This document shows positions 7,966-14,732 of a stretch of 33,165 nucleotides of DNA, piece after piece (positions within the stretch are counted from its first letter, which is position 1; the number at the start of each line of letters is the position of its first letter). The position numbers were made by a program, and so were the translations under genes. The stretch comes from Thermocaproicibacter sp036741535 (lineage in GTDB: Bacteria; Bacillota; Clostridia; Oscillospirales; Acutalibacteraceae), in NCBI GenBank assembly GCA_036741535.1, contig DAINSB010000005.1, forward strand, positions 1 through 33,165, in the 5' to 3' direction. The notes under the pieces are model-generated. The model searched no databases and was not told the origin of the DNA. It saw nothing but the letters and a program-made list of their open reading frames with translations.

Positions 7966-7983
7966 ATTTTATACACAATATTT
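7954..7983. promoter_or_regulatory. Perfect 9-bp inverted repeat between divergent genes (putative operator)
   Basis: AAATATTGT (7954-7962) and ACAATATTT (7975-7983) are perfect inverted arms with centres 21 bases apart, two helical turns. They overlap the start of the leftward holin-like gene. They lie just upstream of a TATAAT at 7988-7993 that precedes the rightward 56-codon gene. The geometry suits a dimeric repressor controlling both genes. Confidence 0.5.
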
Positions 7984-8011
7984 ACAGTATAATAGGGAAC
8001 GAGGTGATATT

Positions 8012-8182
8012 GTGACCACAGTGGATTGGAAACGATATGATAAAAGGGTGCGGCAGATTGCCGACCCATTCGGGACGGGCTTTCCGGAGTTGCGGGGGCT
8101 CTTGGAAGAATGGGCGAAGAAGAACGGATTGTCCGTGCACGATCTGGTAGAGCAATACATCGCGTGGAAGTGGAAGAGATGA
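8012..8182 (+). CDS. Small protein of 56 residues, unrecognised
   Basis: The GTG at 8012 has GAGGTG 5 bases upstream and a TATAAT element at 7988-7993. The product is a charged, soluble small protein: DWKRYDKRVRQIADPF then an amphipathic helix ELRGLLEEWAKKNGLSVHDL and a basic end KWKR. I recognise no domain. The helix pattern would suit a small DNA-binding or adaptor protein, but that is a guess. It diverges from the holin-like gene across the inverted repeat at 7954-7983 and is followed by a hairpin at 8205-8230. Confidence 0.65.
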   Translation: MTTVDWKRYDKRVRQIADPFGTGFPELRGLLEEWAKKNGLSVHDLVEQYIAWKWKR

Positions 8183-8204
8183 GATCCGGCCGGAAACCGC
8201 ACAA

Positions 8205-8230
8205 GAAGCCGCCCTGTCACAGGCGGCTTC
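8205..8230. terminator. GC-rich hairpin between convergent small genes
   Basis: GAAGCCGCC (8205-8213) and GGCGGCTTC (8222-8230) form a perfect 9-bp stem with an 8-base loop. T runs are weak on both sides. Its position, 22 bases after the 56-codon gene and downstream of the leftward 19-codon transcript, suggests a shared terminator. Confidence 0.55.
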
Positions 8231-8305
8231 AAGAGAGGGAGAAATTTGTATGAAAAAGCATGATCGATGCTCTTGTAATCTGTCTGCGGCCCGGGATAAA
8301 GTCGT

Positions 8306-8331
8306 GCGGCCCCGGGCCGAACCGGGGCCGC
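8306..8331 (-). terminator. Very stable hairpin downstream of the 19-codon gene
   Basis: GCGGCCCCGG (8306-8315) pairs perfectly with CCGGGGCCGC (8322-8331) with a 6-base loop. It lies about 15 bases past the TAA of the small leftward gene. The T run after it is poor (ACTTTATC). An alternative pairing of CGGCCCGGG near 8287-8295 with CCCGGGCCG at 8311-8319 would compete with it, as in attenuators. Confidence 0.5.
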
Positions 8332-8346
8332 GGATGTACCGGAGAC

Positions 8347-8406
8347 TTATTTGTTGCAGTTGCCCAGGTACTGGAGCAGCAGCTGAAGGAACTCCTGACA
8401 AGTCAT
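8347..8406 (-). CDS. 19-residue small protein with its own promoter and ribosome binding site
   Basis: The minus-strand frame encodes MTCQEFLQLLLQYLGNCNK followed by TAA. It is short, but the setting is that of a real gene. GGGGAGG (8421-8415) lies 8 bases upstream of the ATG. A near-consensus promoter lies about 45 bases before that (8451-8479), and a stable hairpin follows the stop. The peptide is a Leu-rich amphipathic helix flanked by two Cys residues. It could be a small membrane-associated peptide, a leader peptide or a type I toxin-like product; I do not recognise it. It overlaps a weak rightward open frame (8250-8468), which I consider a shadow. Confidence 0.6.
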   Translation of the reverse strand: MTCQEFLQLLLQYLGNCNK

Positions 8407-8450
8407 GGCGTCAGCCTCCCCGTATTTATTTCCCTGTCTGGGATGGCTTT

Positions 8451-8479
8451 ATTGTAATACTTTTGTAATCTATTTTCAA
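8451..8479 (-). promoter_or_regulatory. Sigma-A promoter of the 19-codon gene
   Basis: On the minus strand TTGAAA (8479-8474) and TACAAT (8456-8451) are separated by exactly 17 bases. No other leftward gene lies close enough downstream to claim it. Confidence 0.8.
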
Positions 8480-8512
8480 ACGAAATTTATGGAAATAGCG
8501 CCGGAAATCCGA

Positions 8513-8544
8513 TTGTGGCTCCAGCCCGAAAGCGGAAGCCACAA
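8513..8544. repeat. Inverted repeat upstream of the small-gene promoter
   Basis: TTGTGGCT (8513-8520) and AGCCACAA (8537-8544) are perfect 8-bp arms around a 16-base centre. There is no T run, so it is not an obvious terminator. It lies about 35 bases upstream of the leftward promoter at 8451-8479. I see no gene between 8407 and 8642. Confidence 0.5.
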
Positions 8545-8642
8545 GGAACGGCAGATTTTATCACCCCCCGATCTCTAGGCACAGGGGCATTCTAGCAGAT
8601 GAATGTGAAGCGATTGCGACCTTCCCCTAAAAAAAGCATGAG

Positions 8643-8691
8643 AAAAGATCCGCGCGGGACCCGGGCGTTCCCGGTTCCGCGCGGATCTTTT
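8643..8691 (-). terminator. Strong intrinsic terminator of the CoA-transferase gene
   Basis: AAAAGATCCGCGCGG (8643-8657) and CCGCGCGGATCTTTT (8677-8691) form a perfect 15-bp stem with an inner CCCGGG/CCCGG stem. On the minus strand a run of seven Ts follows (GCTTTTTTTAGG). Confidence 0.9.
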
Positions 8692-8707
8692 CGCGAAGAT
8701 GCGGAGA

Positions 8708-10267
8708 TCAGGCTTTCAGCCCCATCTTTCCCTCGTGGAAGATGCGTTCGTCCATCAGATGGAAATCGGGCGCGATCAGCGGCCTGGACGGCATCAGGGC
8801 GATGATGTCTTTTTCCACGTCGATGCCCGGCGCGGCCTCGCACAGCATGACCCCTTTCTCCGTGAGGCGGAAGACGGCCCGCTCCGTGATATACATGACG
8901 GGCAGTTTGTTTTTGAGAGCGGTCTGCGCGCTGAAGGTGATCTGGTGCACCTTTTCCTGGAATTTGAGCGCCGAGCCCTCCTGCACGATCTTCAGCCTGC
9001 CGTTTCCGATTTCCGTTTTCAGCCCCTTCGCGGTGAACGTGCCGCAGAAATAGACCTTCTTGGCGTTCTGCGTGATGTCGATAAATCCGCCGCAACCCGG
9101 CATGCGGTCGCCGAACAGAGAGACGTTCACGTTCCCCCGCAGGTCCCCTTCGGCAAACCCGACGAAGGCTTGGTCCAGCCCGCCGCCGTCGTAGTAATCG
9201 AACATCGACTGCATCGTGACCATGCAGGAGGGGTTGAGGCTGACCCCGAAGTCCAGCCCGCTTGCGGGGCTGCCGCCGAAAATGCCGTCCTCCACCGTGA
9301 GCGTGAACCGGCGGCCGATGCCCTCTTCCGCCGCTACGGCCGAGATGAATTCCGGGATGCCGACGCCGAGATTGACGGTCGAGTCCTCTTCCAGCTCCAT
9401 GGCCGCGCGGCGGGCGATGACTTTTTTGTTGTTGAGCGCGACCGCGGGCAGTTGCTTGGTGCTGATCCGGTGCTCGCCCGAAAAGCCCGGATTGTACTGG
9501 GTGTTCCAATTCTGCATGCAGTATTTGAGGTCGCTCGCCACGACCACCACGTCGACGAGCACGCCGGGGATCTCCACCTTGCGGGGGTCGAGCGAGCCGG
9601 ACTCCACGACGCGCTGCACCTGGACGATCACTTTGCCGCCGGAATTTTTGCACGCCATGGCCATCGCGAGCGCCTCCCCCTTGACGCCCTCGTGCTCAAA
9701 CGAGATGTTCCCGTCCTCGTCGGCGTAGGTCCCGGCAATCAGCGCGACATCAATGGGGATGCTCTTGTAGAACAGATAATCTTCTCCGTTCAGATGCACA
9801 AGCTGCACGAGGTCTTCCTTTGTGGAGGTCCTTTCGTTCATTTTCCCGCCGGCCAGCCGGGGATCGACGAAGGTGCCGAGGCCTACGCGGGTGAGTTCCC
9901 CCGGCTGATGGGCCGCGGTCGCCCGCAGCAGATGGGCCACCACGCCCTGCGGCAAGTCGTACGCCTCGATCTGATTGTTGACGACCAGCTCGCCGATCTT
10001 GCGCGCCATGCCGTAATGCCCGCCGATCGTACGGCGCAGAAGCCCCGCGTACGCCAGATGATGCAGCCCTTTTTTCATGTTGTCGCCCTGCGCCGCGCAG
10101 AAGTAAAGAGTCAGACCCGTCGGCTTGCCCGTCTCGAGAAAGCGGTTTTCGAGCTCCGCGGCGATTTCTTCCGGGAACGCCGTCCCCATGAACCCGTTCG
10201 TGCCCAGCGTGATGTCGTCCGGAATCCGGTACGCTGCTTCCTTCGCATTGATAAACTGAACCCCCAT
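8708..10267 (-). CDS. Acyl-CoA transferase (acetate/propionate CoA-transferase type, YdiF-like)
   Basis: The 519-residue protein joins the two halves of family I CoA transferases in one chain (about residues 1-270 and 280-519), as in propionate CoA-transferase and YdiF. It moves CoA between acyl-CoA and a short-chain acid such as acetate. The second half has NLGVGIPEFIS and LTVEDGIFGGSPASGLDFG, where the Glu near residue 326 corresponds to the catalytic glutamate that forms the CoA thioester. MPGCGGFIDITQNAKKVYFCGTF is also typical. Exact substrates (acetate, propionate, lactate, butyrate) cannot be told from sequence by eye. I prefer the ATG at 10267, after GGGAGG...GGAAGG, to the upstream in-frame start at 10327. 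It is a single-gene unit with its own promoter (10366-10395) and terminator. In fermenters it would link acid production with energy recovery. Confidence 0.9.
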   Translation of the reverse strand: MGVQFINAKEAAYRIPDDITLGTNGFMGTAFPEEIAAELENRFLETGKPTGLTLYFCAAQGDNMKKGLHHLAYAGLLRRTIGGHYGMARKIGELVVNNQIEAYDLPQGVVAHLLRATAAHQPGELTRVGLGTFVDPRLAGGKMNERTSTKEDLVQLVHLNGEDYLFYKSIPIDVALIAGTYADEDGNISFEHEGVKGEALAMAMACKNSGGKVIVQVQRVVESGSLDPRKVEIPGVLVDVVVVASDLKYCMQNWNTQYNPGFSGEHRISTKQLPAVALNNKKVIARRAAMELEEDSTVNLGVGIPEFISAVAAEEGIGRRFTLTVEDGIFGGSPASGLDFGVSLNPSCMVTMQSMFDYYDGGGLDQAFVGFAEGDLRGNVNVSLFGDRMPGCGGFIDITQNAKKVYFCGTFTAKGLKTEIGNGRLKIVQEGSALKFQEKVHQITFSAQTALKNKLPVMYITERAVFRLTEKGVMLCEAAPGIDVEKDIIALMPSRPLIAPDFHLMDERIFHEGKMGLKA

Positions 10268-10365
10268 AACCTTCCAGGACCTCCCAATAATAATGTTTTT
10301 TAGAAAATATGTACGGCAAAAGCCCATCTAAATCCTATCAATTATATATTATATCATAATGAGAT

Positions 10366-10395
10366 ATTGTATCATATTTCCATGGGAATGCACAA
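10366..10395 (-). promoter_or_regulatory. Probable sigma-A promoter of the CoA-transferase gene
   Basis: On the minus strand TTGTGC (10395-10390) and TACAAT (10371-10366) are 18 bases apart. The following AT-rich stretch contains a second -10-like TATAAT. The leader is about 90 bases to the ATG at 10267. Confidence 0.6.
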
Positions 10396-10476
10396 GCCGT
10401 TTTCGCAAATAAATCTGGCGGGCGACCGTTTTCTTTAGTGCGGAAGAAACTGGATACCACTTTTTATCGAGAGAGC

Positions 10477-10505
10477 TTGACAGGATTCCCCTACCAAAAT
10501 ATAAT
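10477..10505 (+). promoter_or_regulatory. Perfect consensus sigma-A promoter of the lysozyme gene
   Basis: TTGACA at 10477-10482 and TATAAT at 10500-10505 match consensus at all 12 positions with a 17-base spacer. The coding start is at 10665, so the leader is about 150 bases. A promoter this strong usually needs control downstream or by a repressor. Confidence 0.9.
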
Positions 10506-10529
10506 AAAAATATAGGTATTTTTCGCCGG

Positions 10530-10590
10530 ATTCCAGGTCGTCCCCGTTTTTGGGGCCGATTCCGGCGGCGCCGGGAGATCGGGGTGGAAT
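10530..10590 (+). other. Structured 5' leader of the lysozyme gene (three-stem fold)
   Basis: ATTCCA (10530-10535) pairs with TGGAAT (10585-10590), enclosing two further stems. One is CCCC-GTTTTT-GGGG (10542-10555). The other is CCGAT (10556-10560) with ATCGG (10578-10582), which itself encloses CCGGC/GCCGG (10562-10574). This forms a compact three-way junction. I see no match to a known riboswitch consensus. No T-run terminator follows it, so any control would be on translation or RNA stability. Confidence 0.5.
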
Positions 10591-10664
10591 TTTCAGTTTT
10601 CTGCATCGAATGACGAAAGAGGACGCTCCGTGAAACGATTTTGGTTTGGAAAGGAAGGACTGGA

Positions 10665-12389
10665 TTGAAAAAAAGACTGGAAATTCTAACGGTGATCGGG
10701 CTGCTGCTGATTTCGCTGTTCCCCGCCGTCCGTGCGGACGCGGCCACCGGCACGGTGGATGCGTCCGCTTTCGTGCGCCCGGGGGAGTCGCAGCCGATCA
10801 ACTTCTCCGGCAGCGACGCGCCGCAGTGGAGCTCGGCGGACCCCTCTATTGCGTCGGTGGACTCCACGGGCCGCGTGACCGGCGTGAAACCCGGCCACAC
10901 CAGGGTGAGCGCGTCGTTCGGGTCCGACTGCGTGCGCCAGTGCGCGGTCAACGTCGGGTACCGCGGCGTCGACGTTTCCGAGCACAACGGCTCCATCAAC
11001 TGGAGCTCCGTCAAGAATGCCGGCTACGATTTCGCCATGATCCGCACCGGCTACGGCGGCGACCCGGACGCATGGTCCCAGCAGAAAGACGATTATTTTG
11101 AGTCCAACTACAGCGGGGCGACGGCCGCCGGCCTGAAGGTGGGCGTCTACCATTACAGCTATGCGACCAACGTGACCATGGCCGCCCAGGAGGCGGATTT
11201 CTGCATCAGCATCCTGAACGGCAGGCACCTCGACTATCCCGTCGTCTACGACGTGGAAGACAAGTCCCAGTGGGGGCTTTCCACCAGCACGATGAAACAG
11301 ATGGTCGACACGTTCTGCAGCCGCCTGCAGCAGGCCGGATATCCGGTGGCGGTCTACAGCTATGTGACGTTTTACAACAGCTATCTCACGTCCTGCACCG
11401 GGTACGATACCTGGATTGCCAATACGGGAGGGATTTCCGCCCCTAATTTCTCCTACCCGTATACGATGTGGCAGTACGCGCAGACCACGGTCCCGGGCGT
11501 TTCCGGCCCCTGCGACGTGGATTACTCCTATGTCGATTATGCGAACGTCGGCGGTTCCGCCGGCGGGGGGACGACCGTCACCATGGATCCGCTGACGTTT
11601 TCGTGCGACACGTCCTCCTACACGTTCGGCAGCAACAGCACGTATATCTACAAGATCACGACGCCGGACACGCTTCCCCCGACGGCGACTTCGTCCAATC
11701 CCTCCGCCGTGACCGTCTCTTCCGCGCGGGCGACGGCGAACGGTTTCCTCTTCACCATCACGAACGTCGGCGCCGGGCAGGCGACCATCACGACGACGGC
11801 GGGCGACGGCCGGACGGCCTCCTTCGTCGCCACGGGGACCGGCACGGCCAAGGTGGGCACAACCCAGTCGGCCGCGCTGAAGTGCGACACGTCTTCCTAC
11901 ACGTTCGGCAGCAACAGCGTCTATGCCTATAAAATCACGCCAAACGTCTCCGCCGTGCCGACGGCGGTCTCCTCCAACCCCTCGGCGGTTTCGGTTTCCT
12001 ACCTGCGGAAACTTTCCGACGGGTATCTCTATCAGATCAAAAACGTCGGCGCCGGCTCCGCGGTGATCACGACAAAAGCGTCGAATGGCGCCTCGGTTTC
12101 CTTCCCCGCGACCGGCACGGCGAAGGCGGCGCAGACGAGCGTGAAGTCCGACACCCCGTTCTATTTCACCATGAAAAAGGGCAGCACCTACCAGTTCGGA
12201 TTTGCGTGCGGGAGCGGAGCCTCGTTTTCGTTCTCCGTCGGAAACGGCTCTGTTCTCAAGAGCGTTTCGCTTCAGCAGATCAGGGGCGACTATTATTATA
12301 AAGTGACCGCCGTGGGGAAGGGCTGCGCGGGGCTTTATGCCATTTCTTCCGGGAAGGCGGAACGCGTCTGCATCGTGACCGTCGTGTGA
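10665..12389 (+). CDS. Secreted GH25 lysozyme with Big-2-like and C-terminal repeat domains
   Basis: The 574-residue exported enzyme cleaves peptidoglycan glycan strands. In order it shows a signal peptide (about 1-27, ending RADA); a bacterial Ig-like Big-2 domain (about 30-97, WSSADPSIASVDSTGRVTGV); and a glycoside hydrolase 25 domain (about 99-293) with GVDVSEHNG carrying the catalytic Asp and YDVEDKS carrying the catalytic Glu. Two tandem beta-type repeats follow (about 304-393 and 402-487), both containing CDTSSYTFGSNS and SSNPSAV, then a divergent third module to the end. I choose the TTG at 10665 because GGAAGGA is 5 bases upstream and a proper signal peptide follows. An upstream GTG would add 8 residues. 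It is a monocistronic unit with a consensus promoter, a structured leader and a terminator at 12412. It could act in wall turnover or against other cells. Confidence 0.93.
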   Translation: MKKRLEILTVIGLLLISLFPAVRADAATGTVDASAFVRPGESQPINFSGSDAPQWSSADPSIASVDSTGRVTGVKPGHTRVSASFGSDCVRQCAVNVGYRGVDVSEHNGSINWSSVKNAGYDFAMIRTGYGGDPDAWSQQKDDYFESNYSGATAAGLKVGVYHYSYATNVTMAAQEADFCISILNGRHLDYPVVYDVEDKSQWGLSTSTMKQMVDTFCSRLQQAGYPVAVYSYVTFYNSYLTSCTGYDTWIANTGGISAPNFSYPYTMWQYAQTTVPGVSGPCDVDYSYVDYANVGGSAGGGTTVTMDPLTFSCDTSSYTFGSNSTYIYKITTPDTLPPTATSSNPSAVTVSSARATANGFLFTITNVGAGQATITTTAGDGRTASFVATGTGTAKVGTTQSAALKCDTSSYTFGSNSVYAYKITPNVSAVPTAVSSNPSAVSVSYLRKLSDGYLYQIKNVGAGSAVITTKASNGASVSFPATGTAKAAQTSVKSDTPFYFTMKKGSTYQFGFACGSGASFSFSVGNGSVLKSVSLQQIRGDYYYKVTAVGKGCAGLYAISSGKAERVCIVTVV

Positions 12390-12411
12390 CGAGCCGTTTT
12401 CCCCGTCTTTG

Positions 12412-12443
12412 ATCCGTCCCGTTTCCGAGCGGGACGGATTTTT
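12412..12443 (+). terminator. Intrinsic terminator of the lysozyme gene
   Basis: ATCCGTCCCG (12412-12421) and CGGGACGGAT (12430-12439) form a perfect 10-bp stem with an 8-base loop, followed by TTTTTG. Confidence 0.9.
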
Positions 12444-12489
12444 GTATGCGGACACCGCTTAAAACCATAAACGAAGGGCGTGCTGCAGA

Positions 12490-12749
12490 ATGAGTATATC
12501 CTTGGTAAAGCAACTGGAATTTCTGTTCAGATTGGTAGTCGCCGGATTGTGCGGCTCCGCGATCGGGTATGAACGGAAAAACAGACTCAAAGAAGCGGGA
12601 GTCCGGACGCCCGGATCGTCAGCGGCATCGGGTTTCTGGGCGCCGGCATGATTTTTGTGCGTAGACAGGCAATCAGCGGCCTGACAACGGCGACGGGATG
12701 GATGAATCTGTTTCAGGATAACCCGCATGTCAGATCCATTGAATACTGA
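12490..12749 (+). pseudogene. Remnant of an MgtC/SapB-family membrane protein, internally deleted
   Basis: From ATG 12490 the frame reads EFLFRLVVAGLCGSAIGYER and KNRLKEAGVRT, the N-terminal signature of MgtC/SapB proteins. At about 12608 the recognisable sequence jumps to another frame: ARIVSGIGFLGAGMIFVRRQ, then AISGLTTATG, ending at a TGA at 12747-12749. Intact relatives have about 40 residues between these blocks, and more membrane sequence after GLTTA. This copy therefore has an internal deletion plus a frameshift and a lost C-terminus. MgtC-type proteins act in magnesium stress and inhibit ATP synthase in pathogens, but this fragment should be inactive. Confidence 0.8.
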
Positions 12750-12796
12750 ATACGGTCGGGGCGGATTTTTGTCGGATCGCCCGGAAAAGATACCTA

Positions 12797-12825
12797 TTGC
12801 AAAGGGACTTGCCCGGTATTATAAT
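12797..12825 (+). promoter_or_regulatory. Sigma-A promoter of the DUF1858 gene
   Basis: TTGCAA at 12797-12802 and TATAAT at 12820-12825 are 17 bases apart, with the ATG of the DUF1858 gene about 70 bases downstream. It may also drive the trmK-nif3-rqcH genes that follow closely. Confidence 0.8.
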
Positions 12826-12897
12826 AAAGCCATCGAAGCCATCCGATCGGATTTCCCGTTGGAACAGCGAAAATGGAGGAAAATGGAGGTTGAAAAG

Positions 12898-13116
12898 ATG
12901 ACGACCATAACAAAAGATACTTTGATTGGCGATATTCTCGATCTTGATCCCGAAAGCGCGGAATTTTTCTTTGCGATGGGGATGTATTGCCTGGGCTGCC
13001 CCGCCTCGCGCGGAGAAACGCTGGGGCAGGCGTGCATGGTCCACGGCGTCGATGCGGAAGAGATGGTGCAGCAGTTGAACAAGCACCTCTCTTCGGTATC
13101 CGTCGCCAAGGAATAG
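12898..13116 (+). CDS. DUF1858 small redox-disulfide protein
   Basis: The 72-residue protein belongs to the DUF1858 or hybrid-cluster-protein-associated redox disulfide family. The family pattern is clear: ITKDTLIGDILDLDP (helix start), then FFFAMGMYCLGCPASRGETLGQAC, with a C-x-x-C pair and a third Cys, then the terminal helix. Members often stand alone or are fused to redox and sulfur-handling enzymes; the reaction is not known. The ATG at 12898 has GGAGGT 8 bases upstream; in-frame starts further upstream lack conserved sequence. It precedes trmK by 92 bases on the same strand. Confidence 0.88.
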   Translation: MTTITKDTLIGDILDLDPESAEFFFAMGMYCLGCPASRGETLGQACMVHGVDAEEMVQQLNKHLSSVSVAKE

Positions 13117-13208
13117 CCCGCAGAGGGAACGGTCGCCCGACAGCTTGGCTGCCGGGCGGCCGTTTGCTGCCAGCGGCTGCGGAAAAGAAAACGGGGGAGG
13201 GAAAGATC

Positions 13209-13916
13209 ATGCCGGGCGGACGGATGTTTTCCCTCGGCGGAAGGCTCGCCCTGTGCGCCTCGCTGGTGCGGCCGGGCAGCCGCCTTGTCGATGTCGGCAC
13301 CGACCACGCGTATCTGCCCGTCTGGCTGGCGCTGGCCGGGCGCATCGGGCGCGCGGTCGCGGCGGACGTGCGGCCCGGGCCGCTCGCCCGCGCGGAACGG
13401 AACATCCGGAAGTATGGGGTGGAGGCGACGGTCAGGGCGCGCCTTTCCGACGGTCTCGACGCCGTCTCGCCTCAGGAAGCGGACGACATCGTCTTTGCGG
13501 GGATGGGCGGCCTGTTGATCTCGCGCATCCTGCTGCGGACGCCGTGGCTGCGGGACCCCGCGAAGCGCCTGATCCTGCAGCCCATGACCTCCGTCGAAGA
13601 GCTCAGGCGCAGCCTGTCGGAGCAGGGGTTTGCCGTTCTGCGAGAGCGGGCCGCGTGCGAAGACGGCCACGTCTACACGGCCATGCTGTGCGGGTACGAC
13701 CCGGCGAACCGGATGACGGGGCGGCTGTATCCGTACGTCGGCCGCATTTCGGCCGATACGCCGGAGAACCGGCTGTATCTTGCAAGGCGCATGGCGCCGT
13801 TGAAAAAACGGGCGGACGGCCTGCGGCGGGAAGGTGACCGGAAGGCCGCGGAAGAGCTGGACGAGGTCCGCGGGCGGATCGCCGCCATGCTGGGGCGTCC
13901 GGAGGAATCGAATTGA
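13209..13916 (+). CDS. trmK: tRNA (adenine-22 N1)-methyltransferase
   Basis: The 235-residue protein methylates A22 in the D arm of tRNA using S-adenosylmethionine. It carries the TrmK hallmarks: LVDVGTDHAYLPVWLA (SAM-binding loop), AADVRPGPLARAERNI, and DDIVFAGMGGLLISRIL (catalytic region), with a helical C-terminal part (KKRADGLRREGDRKAAEEL). The ATG at 13209 has GGGGGAGGG upstream. It is followed 15 bases later by the Nif3-like gene. A trmK, Nif3-like (yqfO) pair is conserved across Firmicutes, which supports the call. Confidence 0.93.
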   Translation: MPGGRMFSLGGRLALCASLVRPGSRLVDVGTDHAYLPVWLALAGRIGRAVAADVRPGPLARAERNIRKYGVEATVRARLSDGLDAVSPQEADDIVFAGMGGLLISRILLRTPWLRDPAKRLILQPMTSVEELRRSLSEQGFAVLRERAACEDGHVYTAMLCGYDPANRMTGRLYPYVGRISADTPENRLYLARRMAPLKKRADGLRREGDRKAAEELDEVRGRIAAMLGRPEESN

Positions 13917-13931
13917 AACGGGGGAGTTTCC

Positions 13932-14732
13932 ATGACGACCGTAGGGGATATTTACGGATGGATCGACGGCTTTGCGCCGTTTCGCCTGGCGATGGATTTC
14001 GACAACGCCGGCCTGCTTGCCGGCGACGGCGATGCGCGCGTGCAGAGGACCCTGCTGGCCCTCGACATCACGCCCGATGTGGTACGGGAGGCGGCGGAAA
14101 GCGGGGCGCAGCTCCTCGTCAGCCACCATCCGGTCATTTTTCAGCCGCTGCGCTCCCTCACGCCGCAGACCGCCCCGTACCTGCTGGCGCAGTACGGCAT
14201 TGCGGCGATCTGCGCGCACACCAATCTGGACGTGGCGGCCGGCGGCGTCAACAGATGCCTCGCGGAGCGGCTGGGCCTTACGGATGTGCGCGCGCTGAAG
14301 GCGTACCGCGACACCGGCCTTGCCGAGGCCCTGATGGGGGAGACCGGGGAAGAACTCGCGCCGGAGGGATTCGCGCGCAGAGTAGGCGGAGACCTCGGCT
14401 GCGACGGGCTGTTCTACGCGGACGGCGGCCGCCCGGTGACGACGGTCGGCCTGTGCAGCGGCGCGGGGGCGGACTGCCTGCCCGACGCGGCGGAGAAAGG
14501 GTGCCAGGCGTTCGTGACGGGCGAAGCCAAGCACCACGAGCTGATCGCGGCCGCAAATCTCGGCGTCACGCTGGTCGCCGCCGGGCATTACGACACGGAG
14601 GAAGTCGTGATCCGGCCGCTGCTGGGGCTGCTTCGGAAGAACTTCCCGGACGTGGAGTTCGCACGCGCCCGGAGTTCGCACCGGCCGGCCCGGTACCTGC
14701 AGATTTCCGGGGGGAACGCAGATGGCTCTTGA
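13932..14732 (+). CDS. Nif3-like dinuclear metal centre protein (YqfO family)
   Basis: The 266-residue protein has the NIF3/DUF34 signatures: PFRLAMDFDNAGLLAGD, LLVSHHPVIFQPL with metal-binding His residues, AICAHTNLDVAAGGVN, and near the end VTGEAKHHE and GHYDTEE. It belongs to the short form without the inserted PII-like domain found in some YqfO proteins (which are about 370 residues). The function is not settled; GTP cyclohydrolase-like and metal-chaperone roles have been suggested. It starts at ATG 13932 after GGGGGAG, directly after trmK. Its end overlaps the rqcH start by 11 bases, indicating one operon. Confidence 0.92.
   Translation: MTTVGDIYGWIDGFAPFRLAMDFDNAGLLAGDGDARVQRTLLALDITPDVVREAAESGAQLLVSHHPVIFQPLRSLTPQTAPYLLAQYGIAAICAHTNLDVAAGGVNRCLAERLGLTDVRALKAYRDTGLAEALMGETGEELAPEGFARRVGGDLGCDGLFYADGGRPVTTVGLCSGAGADCLPDAAEKGCQAFVTGEAKHHELIAAANLGVTLVAAGHYDTEEVVIRPLLGLLRKNFPDVEFARARSSHRPARYLQISGGNADGS

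Noticed and set aside
8250..8468. Rightward 72-codon frame starting MKKHDRCSCN with a ribosome-site-like GGGAG upstream
   Set aside because: After about 15 residues it runs through the perfect 10-bp hairpin and the antisense of the better supported 19-codon gene, and the translation looks random.
7181..8590. Complete prophage or integrative element beside the tRNA gene
   Set aside because: No integrase, portal, terminase or relaxase is present; only a holin-like gene and repeats, so at most a remnant or islet is claimed.
10686..12455. Leftward open frame (589 codons) opposite the GH25 lysozyme
   Set aside because: It is the shadow of a gene with signal peptide, catalytic motifs, promoter and terminator on the other strand.
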